From NCBI GenBank assembly GCA_039619475.1, contig CM077116.1:464627576-464691575 (forward strand): a stretch of DNA of 64,000 nt. The letters run 5' to 3'. The translations under genes were made by a program, and so were the position numbers. How positions within the stretch are numbered: position 1 is the first letter of the stretch; each line of letters starts with the position of its first letter. This DNA comes from Icerya purchasi. Lineage: Eukaryota; Arthropoda; Insecta; Hemiptera; Monophlebidae. Of this stretch, positions 41,200 through 51,289 are shown in pieces. The notes under the pieces were generated by a model. It was given only the letters and a program-made list of their open reading frames with translations, was not told the DNA's origin and made no database searches.

Positions 41200-42502
41200 A
41201 ATGCATTGTTCTCTAGTAGTCAAATATTATATCTAACACTGAACACACACACACACACACATTAAGCGGTCCGTTTCGGTTTGGTCTCCTAACGTGATGT
41301 CGTTTTAATGATTAATGCACCCGAAAGAGTTTGCAAAAATAATATAGCCCGCTACTCGCTTATATTTTACATTTTCCCGCGGAAAAGTCCGTGTCACTTT
41401 AGTTATTTAAGACTGCCCCACCATGTGGTACTGAACGAGCCGTGAAAATTGCGTCTCTTTCTATTTTTAACCGCAACAAATGCAGCCGGTACCCTTTTTA
41501 CCTTCGAAAAGTCTGCTGTGGAATTATTACGAATTTAATAAATCCTTGGTCAGTGTTCTAAGTAACCGAAATGTGCGGACAATAAAACTTAACTGTATCG
41601 TAGGTGAAAATGGTTATCTGGTTTTGACGTAGCCCCAGTGTCTTGGTTTCTTTCTGTTTATTTTGATAAAATGTAGAGAGTCGTGACGGAAAGAAGTACG
41701 GTCGAACTGTATAGGTGTCATAATTTTTCAGACAAAATATAATGAGCCTGCCACTTGAACTTGGCGCGATGATATTATGCGCCATCTGTGCCGTAAATAA
41801 TAATTGCCAAACTCAGCGGCTAAAGCAGTATGGTCCACTGAAACGGTACGAAGATAAAAGGACTGCCTACGTATACTAGACACAACTACAATTTAAAGAG
41901 TTCTCTACGTGTTGGTTGCATCTGGTCTTACGGGATTACGTTAGATGGAAAAGTGACTTGGGAGATCCTCAAAATTCAAATACATTTCGGAGTGCATGGT
42001 TTGCAACTTTAGTTCGGGCACGATGTCAAAACAGGCAGAAACATTTTTATCCGTTTAACGTCGCATTCGATGACTTTTCCTGTACCATACACTACTGTAA
42101 TAGCGTTATGTAGTCATACTAGCCATGCGATGATAAACTGCATGTAAGAATTTTTTCAGTATTCAAAAGATTAACTTTCTGGCGGCCACGTCGATTCTCT
42201 TTATAATTACTGTACGGATGATTAAATCATTAAAATATCTCGGTTGTCCTTTTTTTTTTTTTTAACCTCAAAGACTTGTGATGGGCCATGTCGAAAACTA
42301 CCTTTACTTTACTCTCAGTGTTTTTAATATAGTCATGTGGAAATTGTTTTTTTTTTGTTTTTTTTGTATATACTGAGATACGATGTACCGAATAATGATG
42401 AATAATGTATAAACTTTAAATATAGATTAAAAATCGGTCCAAGGTAAGCGATTCTTAGAAATGAAAAAGGAAAACAACTCTTAGAATTGTAAATTAAACG
42501 GT
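39127..42502. other. No gene recognised; microsatellites
   Basis: 39.1-39.5 kb has mixed composition; the minus frame 39213..39470 has no known domain. 39.5-40.6 kb is AT-rich. 40.6-42.1 kb is less AT-biased and looks like unique host DNA. A (TA)n run lies at about 41156..41191 and a (CA)n run at about 41246..41262. I found no splice-flanked coding exon here. Confidence 0.55.
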
Positions 42503-42599
42503 ATTTTATTTATTTATTTATTTTTTTTTAGATCCCCCCTTTGGGCACGTCAGCTAAGGACCTACACCCAGAAACAACAAAAAAGAAAAGAGCCGTTAG

Positions 42600-43916
42600 T
42601 TAAATTTTAATTCGGTCAGATATTGACAATATAAAGGAACTAACGGATGAGATAATGGATGGTGAAGAGAAGGACAGAATATATGATGCACAATAAGGAG
42701 CGGGGAGCTTGAGTTTCAGCAAACAAGAATATAGGATACCGCGTTCAACAGAAAGAGATGGACATTCAAAAAAGATGTGATTGGCGTCGCAATTCGCCGC
42801 CTCATTAGGGTGAAGAGGACAATTTGGAGAAGAAACAAGGGAAAAGCGAAAACGAGAGGAAGGAAGGGCAGAATGGCCAAAACGCAAGCGAATCATAGAA
42901 ATGACAATGGAACGGGGAAGTGAAAGAAACCCAAAGAACCAGGGGTTAGAAGGAAGACTAGGTTGTACAGACAGATAAAAGGATTGTTCGTTACGGAAGA
43001 AGGAAGGGTAAATATCTGACCAAAATTTAAAATGAAATTTGGAACATAGGGAATTCAAGTTGGAAGATGGAATTTTTTTAAAGAAGGAACGAGAGGAAGC
43101 AGCAACTCGAGCCAAGGAATCGACCGTCTCACAACCTTTAATGCCCATATGGCTGGGAATCCACAAAAAATCAACACAGATGGAGTAGTGAGAGGAAAGA
43201 AGATGGATAAGACAGCGTATGCGAAGAATGATGAAATCAGAGGAGTTATCAGGAAAAGGAGAGCTGATCGCTTGAAGAACACTCATGGAGTCTGAGATAA
43301 TCAAATAATTAGAAAACTGACGACTGGAAGAAATGAAGATAATGGAGCGTAGGATAGCCATCGACTCGGCTGTAAAGATTGAACAGAAAGAAGGAAGACA
43401 AAATGATTCAGAAAAATTGAAGTCCGGAAGAATAAAAGAAGCTACAACACCATGAGGTCCCCTGGAGTCATCTGTGAAGATGGGTACATGCGATGGAAAT
43501 TGGGAATTGATAATGCTGTGGAATTCCTGTTGAATTATTGCCAGAGGGAACGATTTGGAAAATGAAGGTATAAAAGAAACATTAGGAGAATGGCAAAGAT
43601 CGACAAAGCTAAAAGAAAAGGCAGGAAGATTATTACCTGAGATTGTGTAAGGCCAAAAGGAACTAAGGCGAAGGGAAATGAGGGCTAAAACAGGGATTTT
43701 CCTAGGCGTAAAACGCCAGTTCTTATAAATTGAAAGGTAGGAATGAATAAGAATACAGGACGTAAGAAGAAGACGTTTGGAGAGGAAACGATAGCCTAAG
43801 TAGGATCTGCGAAGAGACAGGGGTGGTGTGTGAGACTCTGCGAGAATTGCTGGAATTGGAGTAGACTTGAGAGCACCAAGACAAAGCCGAAGACACGAAT
43901 TTTGGATAATGTCCAA
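42600..43916 (-). CDS. LINE ORF2 fragment: RT connector, RNase H, Cys/His tail
   Basis: A 438-codon open frame, partial at its start. The first about 60 residues (LDIIQNSCLRLCLGALKSTP) are the RT-RNase H connector of Jockey-superfamily LINEs. RNase H follows with IFTDDS at 146-151, FTAESMAILRSI near 181, LIISDSMSVLQAI near 205 and LWIPSHMGIKGCETVDSLA at 251-269, so D, E, D and D are all kept. After MIRLRFGHSALPSS comes a tail CPLH..NCDANHIFFEC near 390. The lineage resembles I/Loa-group elements, but the tail differs from the CPFC type. The frame is intact, yet the RT catalytic part is broken off upstream, so it is defective. Confidence 0.85.
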   Translation of the reverse strand: MDIIQNSCLRLCLGALKSTPIPAILAESHTPPLSLRRSYLGYRFLSKRLLLTSCILIHSYLSIYKNWRFTPRKIPVLALISLRLSSFWPYTISGNNLPAFSFSFVDLCHSPNVSFIPSFSKSFPLAIIQQEFHSIINSQFPSHVPIFTDDSRGPHGVVASFILPDFNFSESFCLPSFCSIFTAESMAILRSIIFISSSRQFSNYLIISDSMSVLQAISSPFPDNSSDFIILRIRCLIHLLSSHYSICVDFLWIPSHMGIKGCETVDSLARVAASSRSFFKKIPSSNLNSLCSKFHFKFWSDIYPSFFRNEQSFYLSVQPSLPSNPWFFGFLSLPRSIVISMIRLRFGHSALPSSRFRFSLVSSPNCPLHPNEAANCDANHIFFECPSLSVERGILYSCLLKLKLPAPYCASYILSFSSPSIISSVSSFILSISDRIKI

Positions 43917-44530
43917 TTTAGAAAGAAGAGATATAGAGGCACAACCATAGATAAAAGAGCATTAATCAAATTTTGAACGGACAATGGCTTTATACAAGAC
44001 GATCAGAATGTACGGATCACCACCCCATTTTGTTGAGGACATCGCTTTCAGCAGGTTTAGCCTTTTAATAGCAGAAGAGGAAAGATAATCAATATGTTCA
44101 GAGAATGTCAGCCGACTATTGAGAAAAACTTCGAGATAGCAGGATTAAAGTGAGGAAAAGATATATTGTTTACGGATAGATTAAACAAGGGAGGATTGTA
44201 AGGGCGAAGTGAAAAGACAATAGACGAAGACTTAGAAGGAGAGATAGAAAGGTTAATTGAGGATAAGGAGTGATCCAGTGCAGTAAGAGACGAACTAAGA
44301 GCCTCATTAGCGGCTACAAAATCAGAGGCGGAGGAAAAAAGCAGGATATCATCGGCAAAAAACAAGGAGGAAGAATTTAAAGGAAGAGAAGCAACACCGA
44401 TAGTGTAGATATTAAAGAGAGTAGGACTAAGAGAAGAACCTTGTGGGAGGGGTATTTTAGTTGAAGAAAGGGAATTTTGCAGGTTTGTATTTTTTGGGAG
44501 CGAGATAAGTTTACATTCTTGTACATAAAA
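43917..44530 (-). pseudogene. Broken RT palm of the same LINE
   Basis: In successive minus frames: IPLPQGSSLSPTLFNIY (about 44455-44405), LFFADDILLFSSASDF with the catalytic FADD (about 44365-44320), INLSISPSKSSSIVF, then after a frame change near 44110 SEHIDYLSSSAIKRLNLLKA and YKAIVRSKFD leading into the open frame below 43916. At least two frame changes separate the pieces, so the polymerase is inactive. The fingers and the endonuclease are missing. Confidence 0.8.
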
Positions 44531-44537
44531 TACAGTT

Positions 44538-45300
44538 GGTTTTTTCCAATCTCATCCGGCTGTTTTGTTTTGCTCTTATTCCTGTTCACCGAGGACGACG
44601 TACCTGTCGGCGTAATGATTTATTCTCCGTCTCGGAAAGAACGTCTTTTTTAAGGGAAAAAAAAACAAGTTCCTTCCCTCGAAAGATAGTAATTGCTATT
44701 CGTCATTATCGCGTGCCGAAATATGTTGAAAACACAAATTCAGTGAGCCGTATATCAGCGGTTGAAGTTTTCGAAGGATTAACGTACTGAGACCAAAACC
44801 ACGGTAACTACAGAACTTATAGCATTAACTGAAAGTCAACAACAAGAAAGGTCAAAATGTTAAAGCAGGGCCAATAAATGAATAAATATGGAGAGCAGCA
44901 CTGCATCTGAAACACACTTTTTTCAGTGCACCATTATATAGATCGAAAAAACAAACGTCTTTTCCATACATTTTTAGCATTTTTCCAGGAGATTTTCAAG
45001 TTTGCCAGAAAAAAGTTCTCCCGCAGAAGATTCTAAACCGTATAATATGCCTTATATTTTATCTAAAACTGTTTCTACCACTCGCGATTGCAGCCATATG
45101 CTGTAAGTCAAACTGGTGATTCGTGTATCTTTTTTTTTTTTTTTTTTTTAATATCCTTAACGCAAGAATTTTTTTTTTTTTCAATGACTTAGTTTTTATT
45201 TTTTTATGAATTTTATTCGACAAACGCGCGCAAAAATTTTTTTTCCAAAACATGCAGGAATACCAGTAAAACGTTATATTAAAATGGCGAAAATAGTTTC
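44538..45300. other. No gene seen
   Basis: Mixed composition at 44.55-44.8 kb, then AT-rich with long T runs at about 45130..45149 and 45171..45181. No recognisable domain. Confidence 0.5.
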
Positions 45301-45393
45301 TTTTTTTGTTTTTTTTTACCTCTCAACCTTGGTTAGACTCTGGGCCGTGTATAATATCTAGACTATTACGGCCCAAGAGTCTCAGGTTACACG
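45301..45393 (-). mobile_element. Minimal 3' tail copy of I-clade LINE subfamily A
   Basis: The minus strand from 45393 reads GTAACCTGAGACTCTTGGGC and continues through the hairpin to a tail seen as T-rich at 45301..45318. It matches the 3' UTR of the 31.7-37.4 kb element from just before its stop codon onward, with about five differences. Only about 75 bases of element were copied. Confidence 0.9.
45341..45375 (-). promoter_or_regulatory. Conserved I-clade LINE 3' UTR hairpin
   Basis: TGGGCCGT (45341-45348) pairs with ACGGCCCA (45368-45375). The outermost pair is T-A here instead of the C-G of the main copy, so pairing is kept by compensating changes. Confidence 0.6.
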
Positions 45394-46555
45394 GTTGAAA
45401 TAACTGCTTGAATAATAATGCGGCCAATATAAAAGCAACGAGATTGTCGAGAAAGAAGAATAAATTAAGTAAAAATATAGAAATCAGCAATATAAAAATT
45501 AGGAAAAATTTTAAGAAACGCCACCCGAAGAAGATCCTTAATTAACAGCAACGTGATAATAAAGAATTCATAAAAATTGAAAACCTTCGCAAGCGTACGC
45601 TCAGACAAAAGTTAGTTATCAGATGAAATATATACGAAACCTCTGAGACCACCGCCTCTAACAGAATGAAGAAGAGCTGTGTTGTCTTGAACTGTCCCAA
45701 AATAAAGGTGAAATGCCTGAGTTTACGCGTAGGAAAATTTAACTGAGCGACAAAAGAGAAATATACTATAGGGATAGTTTAAATGGAATCTAACAGAAAA
45801 AGAATAATGTCGGAATGGTAATTAATAATGACAGACTTTTTTGCAAATTTGCAACAAAAGAATTTGTTCACATTCGGCGATCGGTGATGCGACACCTAAT
45901 GATTCGAACATGTTCCGCTTAATGTAGGCTTTTCACATCAACTTTTGTTTTTAATAATATACGCATGTTTGAGTGTATAAATTACACAAATGACTCCGAA
46001 AACGATCCGAATGATTTTAGTAAAACGTATTGGGAAATAATTAAAAAAATTTTACACGCTCTCTGCCGTGTTTTTTTTTCGTTTTTTTTTTTTTTTTATT
46101 AATTTTTAAAATCTTTTAAAAGAAAATAGGACCCGCTATAAATCAAGTATGATATTTTTCAGCTCGGTTCTCTCATGTTTCTGTGTTCTATTTATTCGTG
46201 GTTGAATTTTTTTCATATTATATATTTAATAGCAGTTGGTTTATATATTAAATTTTAGTTTTATTTTTCATTGCAAAGCCCACAAAAAATTTATTATTTT
46301 ATAAGTTTATTAAACTCACTAAAATATTTATAATTTGCTTAAGCTCTTTCTTCCCGAAATTTTGAACATTCATGATATCTGCATGGAAGGCATCATTGAC
46401 CTTTCCATTACAATCCTGATATACTTCTGAGTCTACAATTTTAAAGTGTTTTAAATAAGAGCAGTAGTTTCCGTGACACCAGTTAAATATTGCGTAAAAT
46501 GAAAGCTACATTTGAAATATATTTCATTGCTAATGTCTTTTTTAATTTCTTCTAA
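45394..46555. other. No gene seen
   Basis: Purine-rich at 45.4-45.8 kb, AT-rich beyond, with T runs near 46073..46098. No coding signal recognised. Confidence 0.5.
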
Positions 46556-46556
46556 T

Positions 46557-46737
46557 AACATTTTTTTATCAAATGTTGTTAGCATTTTTTTATCAAATGT
46601 TGTTAGCATTTTTTTATCAAATGTTGTTAGCATTTTTTTATCAAATGTTGTTAGCATTTTTTTATCAAATGTTGTTAGCATTTTTTTATCAAATGTTGTT
46701 AGCATTTTTTTATCAAATGTTGTTAGCATTTTTTTCT
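46557..46737. repeat. 24-bp minisatellite, about seven copies
   Basis: The unit TTTTTTTATCAAATGTTGTT (plus AGCA) repeats every 24 bases with almost no variation. Because 24 is a multiple of three, it creates long repetitive open frames on both strands, for example MLTTFDKK repeated on the minus strand. I treat these as by-products. Confidence 0.95.
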
Positions 46738-46839
46738 CGTTTTACATTTTTTTCGGTGTTATTTGTAAGTTGAAATTTTAAATCAGTTGGCATTCTGCCT
46801 TCTATTACCGAGGAATTGTGCTATATCCAGATGTTACCC

Positions 46840-48180
46840 TTATTCAAATTTTTTTTTTCTACTCTTAATAATTTATTTTTATCCGCTTTCCTTAGTACTG
46901 GATATCACAAACCGCAGAGCAGTATTATTCAGTTATTGACCCAACAATAGCCTTATGTAAGACTATTCTCTACTTATATTTTAATCCAAACGTTAATTAG
47001 AGTGCAACGATTTTAGTGTGTAATGCAATACCCTTTGATTTTATCTATAATGTATTCTATGTGTTTACAAAAAAATTTTAATTATTACCTATATTATAAT
47101 TACACCGAGATATTTCATTTCATTTGTAATTATAATTTTATTATTATCTATTTCTAAGTTTTTTTCTAAGTGTTCTTTGATAACTAATTTGTCATTTGTC
47201 TTGCCTATTAATAGAGTAGTATTAAAATTTTAAGACTTGGTTTATTTATTTTTTTAAAATTAATTAGTCTTATTATATTATTAATTTTAAATACTTCTTC
47301 TGGTTTTATTAAATCCAACAACTAACGTTACATCATCTATATAACTAATTATATTTGAAATCTTGCCCAGCTGAATTTCATGGACAGTACTCGGAGCAAT
47401 ATTGAAGAGTGTGGAGCCACTAATACTGATCCTTGCGGGACACTCCAGTACCCTATTATATATTAATTCATTTTCTTGTTTAAATAATCATATTTCTCTG
47501 TCTGTAAGATATAGTTTAATATAATTTTTTGTACCGAAGGTAAAACGCCTTTTTTTTCTTAATATTTATATATGTAGTATTTTATCAATTTCAATTCTGT
47601 CAAAGGTTCCAATTACATCGAAATTAATTAAAAGAATGTGTCTCGCTGAATTTTCGAATGTTGAAATATCTTTGTATAATTTTTTAACAGCGATTTCAGT
47701 TGACTTATTTTTAATATAACCAAATTGGTTTTTATATATAATATACATATGTATCTTTCATTCATTTCCAAGTCTAGAAAAATTTTCATGATTTTTTCAA
47801 ATACTTTTCCGAAAGCTGGACTCATTGGATAGTATGGCTTAGGTTTTTAGTAAGATTTTTACCCGGTTTTGTTTAATCGTTTAACTTTTCCTTGTATCCA
47901 GCAGTTCAGGAAGTATTCTAAATCTTAACATTTTCGAAAAAGTGTTTTTAATTTATATTTGTATCTGTTTTATGTATAATTTCAATCATTTTATTTGAAA
48001 TTTGGTCACAACTGTTAGCTTTTTTTTTTTTCTTTTTATTTAAGGCTTTGATTATTTTAGTTCAATTTCTGAATTTATAATTGTTTAAAATTATCGTGTC
48101 TTATGAGAATAATTTATCAAAAATTAATTTACGTGTTTCTGTTTCATCGTAAATAATTTTGTCATTTCTTTCAAAAGCCG
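46840..48180 (-). pseudogene. R1-like LINE ORF2 remains (RT)
   Basis: Reading the minus strand from about 48060 down: ISNKMIEIIHKTDTNIN (fingers), KPGKNLTKN, FGKVFEKIMKIFLD, NQFGYIKNKSTEIAVKKLY (47.73 kb), ILLINFDVIGTFDRIEIDKI (47.6 kb), ISGSTLFNIAPSTVHE (47.4 kb), ISYIDDVTLVVGF with the catalytic YIDD (47.34 kb) and NEMKYLGVII (47.1 kb). The order and spacing match an RT, and the GYIKNKST and YIDD style suggests the R1 group. Many stops and frame changes make it inactive. The C-terminus appears to be lost near the minisatellite. The likely ORF1 of the same element lies to the right (to about 49.5 kb). Confidence 0.7.
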
Positions 48181-48499
48181 GGATAGGTTTTTTTTTTTTT
48201 TTTTTTTTTAGTTTTCATTCGCTAATTTTATATGACCTTCCCCAAACTGTAAAATTCTCAACTAGTTCATGCCAATTTTTATATTTTGAATTTTTTAGTT
48301 CTACTTTATATGTGTTTTTTAAAATTATTTTACGAGTATCTTTTACCTTCGTAAATCAGCTTTATTGTTATTCCTATCGTTTATTTCATGTAATCTGCTT
48401 TGTAGTTTCTCTCGGCTGTTGAACTTTTGTTCTCTCTACATTAAGTAATATTATTATCGTTAATTCTTCATTCGTTATAACAATATCAGTAAACTAAAA

Positions 48500-49542
48500 C
48501 TAAAACAATAAACAGAGAAGTTACGTAAAACACTATACTAAGCTTGACAATAAATGAAGTACACGATACATAGTTAGAAGTCACATCTTTTTTTAAGTTT
48601 CTTAATAATTTTCAAATAAGCTGAACAAGTTCCGGCCAACGTACTCAACGTGTTTTAATGCCTTCTTTTCATCATAGCAGCTGCTGGTTTTCTTTTATAT
48701 TGACTGATTACGAAGCATCTCCTAGCATCAACAGTAACCTTAGAAATGTTCAGTTCTTCGATTTATGTCCAATCGAGGAGTACTTTTTGCACAACTGCAC
48801 CGAAATACAAGTATCATATCTCGATGCGTAATAGCTGATATAGATTTTTATTGGATCGTTGTTAAAAAAATTTTATAATATTCTTCTCTATCAAGTTTAA
48901 TATAAACTCTTTTTTCCTGACTCCATTAATTATTTAAATTAATACAAGCTCTTTCCTTGTTATTTAACCCACCATTTTTTTAATCATTTCTTCATCACAA
49001 TCAAGTATGTTTCGAATAACCATGGTTGGAAGCAATTTTTCACTATTCTTAATGGAAATTTCTGGATCTCCAATTTTTCAGATTTCTTGTTTAAATTCAT
49101 TGTCACCTTCCCTAGTCTGCAGGTTGAAGACTAATGTATTTTTATTGATCATGACCGTGATTTTGTTCTGAATTAATGCGTTTTTTAATTTTTTCAAAAG
49201 TTTTTCCGGCATCTCAACTCTTAATAATTAATAACAGTTTTCGAATGATTTTTTGTTCCAATAATCTTAAACACTCTAGCAAAAGAAGGTTTAGGTTGTG
49301 TGTCGTAGAAGTAATATTTTCAAAAATTGGTTTCGCATTTTTCAAGATTTTAACTGTTTCAACAATATTTTCTCGAAAATTTAAAATATTTTTTACATGA
49401 TTCTAATACTCAATCAACTGTAATATTCCCATTTTCTTCTATAAGGCTGTTCATGATCTACTTCTAGTGTTATTTTGTGTAGTTCTTTTACGGATTTGAT
49501 AAGTTTAGGAGAGAAATTCTGGCCAGGTGTAGTTTCACTCAT
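48500..49542 (-). pseudogene. R1-like LINE ORF1 remains (Gag-like)
   Basis: An ATG at 49542 (minus) opens MSETTPGQNFSPKLIKSVKE, which runs about 35 codons. Farther on, KLLPTMVIRNILDCDEEMIK (about 49.0 kb), GVRKKEFILNLIEKN, QRSNKNLYQLLRIEIYDTCI and LCKKYSSIGHKS (about 48.78 kb) follow in broken frames. The last resembles a CCHC zinc knuckle (C-x2-C-x4-H style), and the block before it resembles the conserved domain of R1-type ORF1 proteins. It precedes the RT remains at 48.2-46.8 kb in the same orientation, as ORF1 precedes ORF2. Family recognition is by pattern only. Confidence 0.5.
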
Positions 49543-50026
49543 TATTAAAACGTACATTTCACAACATCGAAAGTGGTAAAGATAACGTCTCGAGCGAATA
49601 AAAATCTTACCCGCTATTGTTTTTTTTTTTATCACTTTATCGACGATGTTAATAGACGTATTTTATATTAACTTCATACTGAACACTACAAACACAACTG
49701 AACGAATTTCTTCCGTCCACTGCGCAGCGTGGTTCGGCGAAACGAAACCGAAAGAAAAATCGAAAATCAAGAGCGATCTGAAAGACCGAACAAGTTCAAA
49801 GTTCAACCGGGTATTATCCGTGAAGCGCGAAATAATCCGTTTGCGAATGCTCAAATGTGTTACCTGATTAGTTATCACTAATGTTTAGTATAAATCTTGC
49901 CCAAAACTGTGAGGCAGTGCTTCGTTTTGTCTGAATTTTTGTTTGCGTGAAAAAAATCTTCTGTTTCTGACGTCATGCGAGAACGGTGTTCTCGCGTCTA
50001 TAATATTTTTTGACAAAAGCGAATTC
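49543..50026. other. Possible 5' leader of the R1-like element; otherwise unassigned
   Basis: Less AT-rich, with short open frames on both strands (49646..49867 plus and 49663..49878 minus are antisense to each other). It might be the untranslated leader of the R1-like element. No domain recognised. Confidence 0.35.
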
Positions 50027-50202
50027 GGCTTATTAGGCTCATTCGGCTTATTAGGCTCATTCGGCTTATTCGGCTCATTCGGCTTATTCGGCTCATTCGG
50101 CTTATTCGGCTCATTCGGATTATCCTGCTCATTCGGTACATTCGGCTTATTCAGCTCATTCAGTTTATTCGGCTTATTCGGCATATTCCGCTCATTCGGT
50201 TC
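50027..50202. repeat. 9-bp (18-bp) minisatellite
   Basis: TTCGGCTTA and TTCGGCTCA alternate over about 175 bases, with increasing variation to the right (TTCGGATTA, TTCAGCTCA, TTCGGTACA). On the minus strand it translates as alternating PNK/PNE triplets inside a 120-codon open frame (49885..50247), and on the plus strand as GLFGSF. The period in multiples of three explains the open frames. I see no flanking conserved protein. Confidence 0.9.
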
Positions 50203-50381
50203 CGATAGAAAGAAATATGTAGGCGATAACCGCACGCGGAGTTGCAAACCGAAAAAGTTAAAGAAACCGCAGTGTGGAAAATATATGTTTTTGTATGGGT
50301 CTGCACGGTGAGTGAATATAATGTAATTTTATTTTTATCGATGGTATCAAGAATGCAGACAAGTATTTGACTTATATTACG

Positions 50382-50624
50382 TCATAATTTAAAAAGAACA
50401 GTGCTCATTAAACCTCCAGAATTTCCAACCGGATAATTATTCAAATCTAATTTTAAAACACGTAAACGGCTCTTATACAAAGCACCGCACAAACTGATGA
50501 CTCCACTACAATCGTCAAATCTTACTCCTATTGAGGATTTATAGAACTTACAAGTCCGAAAACGAAAGATAAACTGCATCGGCGAATCTTGTACGACGCG
50601 TGCAATGCAATTTTTTTCGGTCAA
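50382..50624 (-). CDS. Possible leucine-rich-repeat exon or fragment
   Basis: An 80-codon open frame. Its second half reads SIGVRFDDCSGVISLCGALY, then SRLRVLKLDLNNYPVGNSGG, which resembles one RNI-type leucine-rich repeat (L-x2-L-x-L-x2-N-x-I-G-x-x-G, with an LxxAL-like helix before it). Such repeats occur in NLR-like, DRC5-like and tonsoku-like proteins. TTTCGTTTTCGGACTTGTAAG before TTCTATAAATCC could be a 3' splice site. No donor stands out before the stop at about 50382. It may be an isolated host exon, a pseudogene piece or chance. No neighbouring exon was seen. Confidence 0.3.
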   Translation of the reverse strand: MTEKNCIARVVQDSPMQFIFRFRTCKFYKSSIGVRFDDCSGVISLCGALYKSRLRVLKLDLNNYPVGNSGGLMSTVLFKL

Positions 50625-51289
50625 AAACTAGGATCTATACCGAGGTTTGTCTGTAGACCGCGTATGGGGCACTTCCGTGTGGCATTACATTTTTCGGATT
50701 CCGCATTGGGCAAGCAATAATAAAATTAATTTTTATTACTGGCACTAATCGCTTACTGTTCAGCTGCAATAGATTACTACTGAAAAAAAAATAAAGGTTT
50801 TATGAAAAATTAATCTTGTGCCAATTCTTTCCTCTGGATATAGTGTTCATGATTTACTTTTTTCTGGCTGTAGTACACTATTTATATAATTACCAAAGTA
50901 AAAAGAATAGCTAAATGAACGACACAGTCTAGACTATAAAAAAAAAAAAAAAAGATTGAGGGTTGTATGTTGAAAGAAATACGTATCAAGTATTAAAGTA
51001 CCATTTTTGCTATTCGAAGTCTATTTTGATTATTTTATTTTAACTTTTTAGATTTTACTGTATTATGTGAATAATTTTTGTACATACTGGTTTGCACGTT
51101 TTTAAAAAACCCGGCCATGTCGGTTCATACGTATCGTATACACTTGCCTTTGCTTTTTGTGCGGATGTTGTTTTTGAATAAATTCGGTGTAGTTTGAAAC
51201 TTTCCGGCGGCAGACAAACGGAAAACCGAAAGTGGTATATTTCTATTTAATTTTCTTTTCCTTTCGAATACTATCTATTTAATAGTTAC
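50625..51289. other. No gene seen
   Basis: AT-rich with an A run at 50939..50954. Nothing recognised. Confidence 0.5.

Larger units (their letters stand above)
42503..44537 (-). mobile_element. 5'-truncated LINE of the RNase H/Cys-His tail lineage
   Basis: A minus-strand copy running from the RT palm (about 44530) through RNase H to a 3' UTR ending GTCCTTAGCTGACGTGCCCA and an A/T-rich tail (seen as T-rich at 42503..42530). The plus strand is markedly purine-rich over its whole length. This is the longest of at least six copies of the lineage in the window and defines the family. Confidence 0.85.

Noticed and set aside
46451..46781. Repetitive proteins on both strands
   Set aside because: They arise from a 24-bp minisatellite whose period is a multiple of three.
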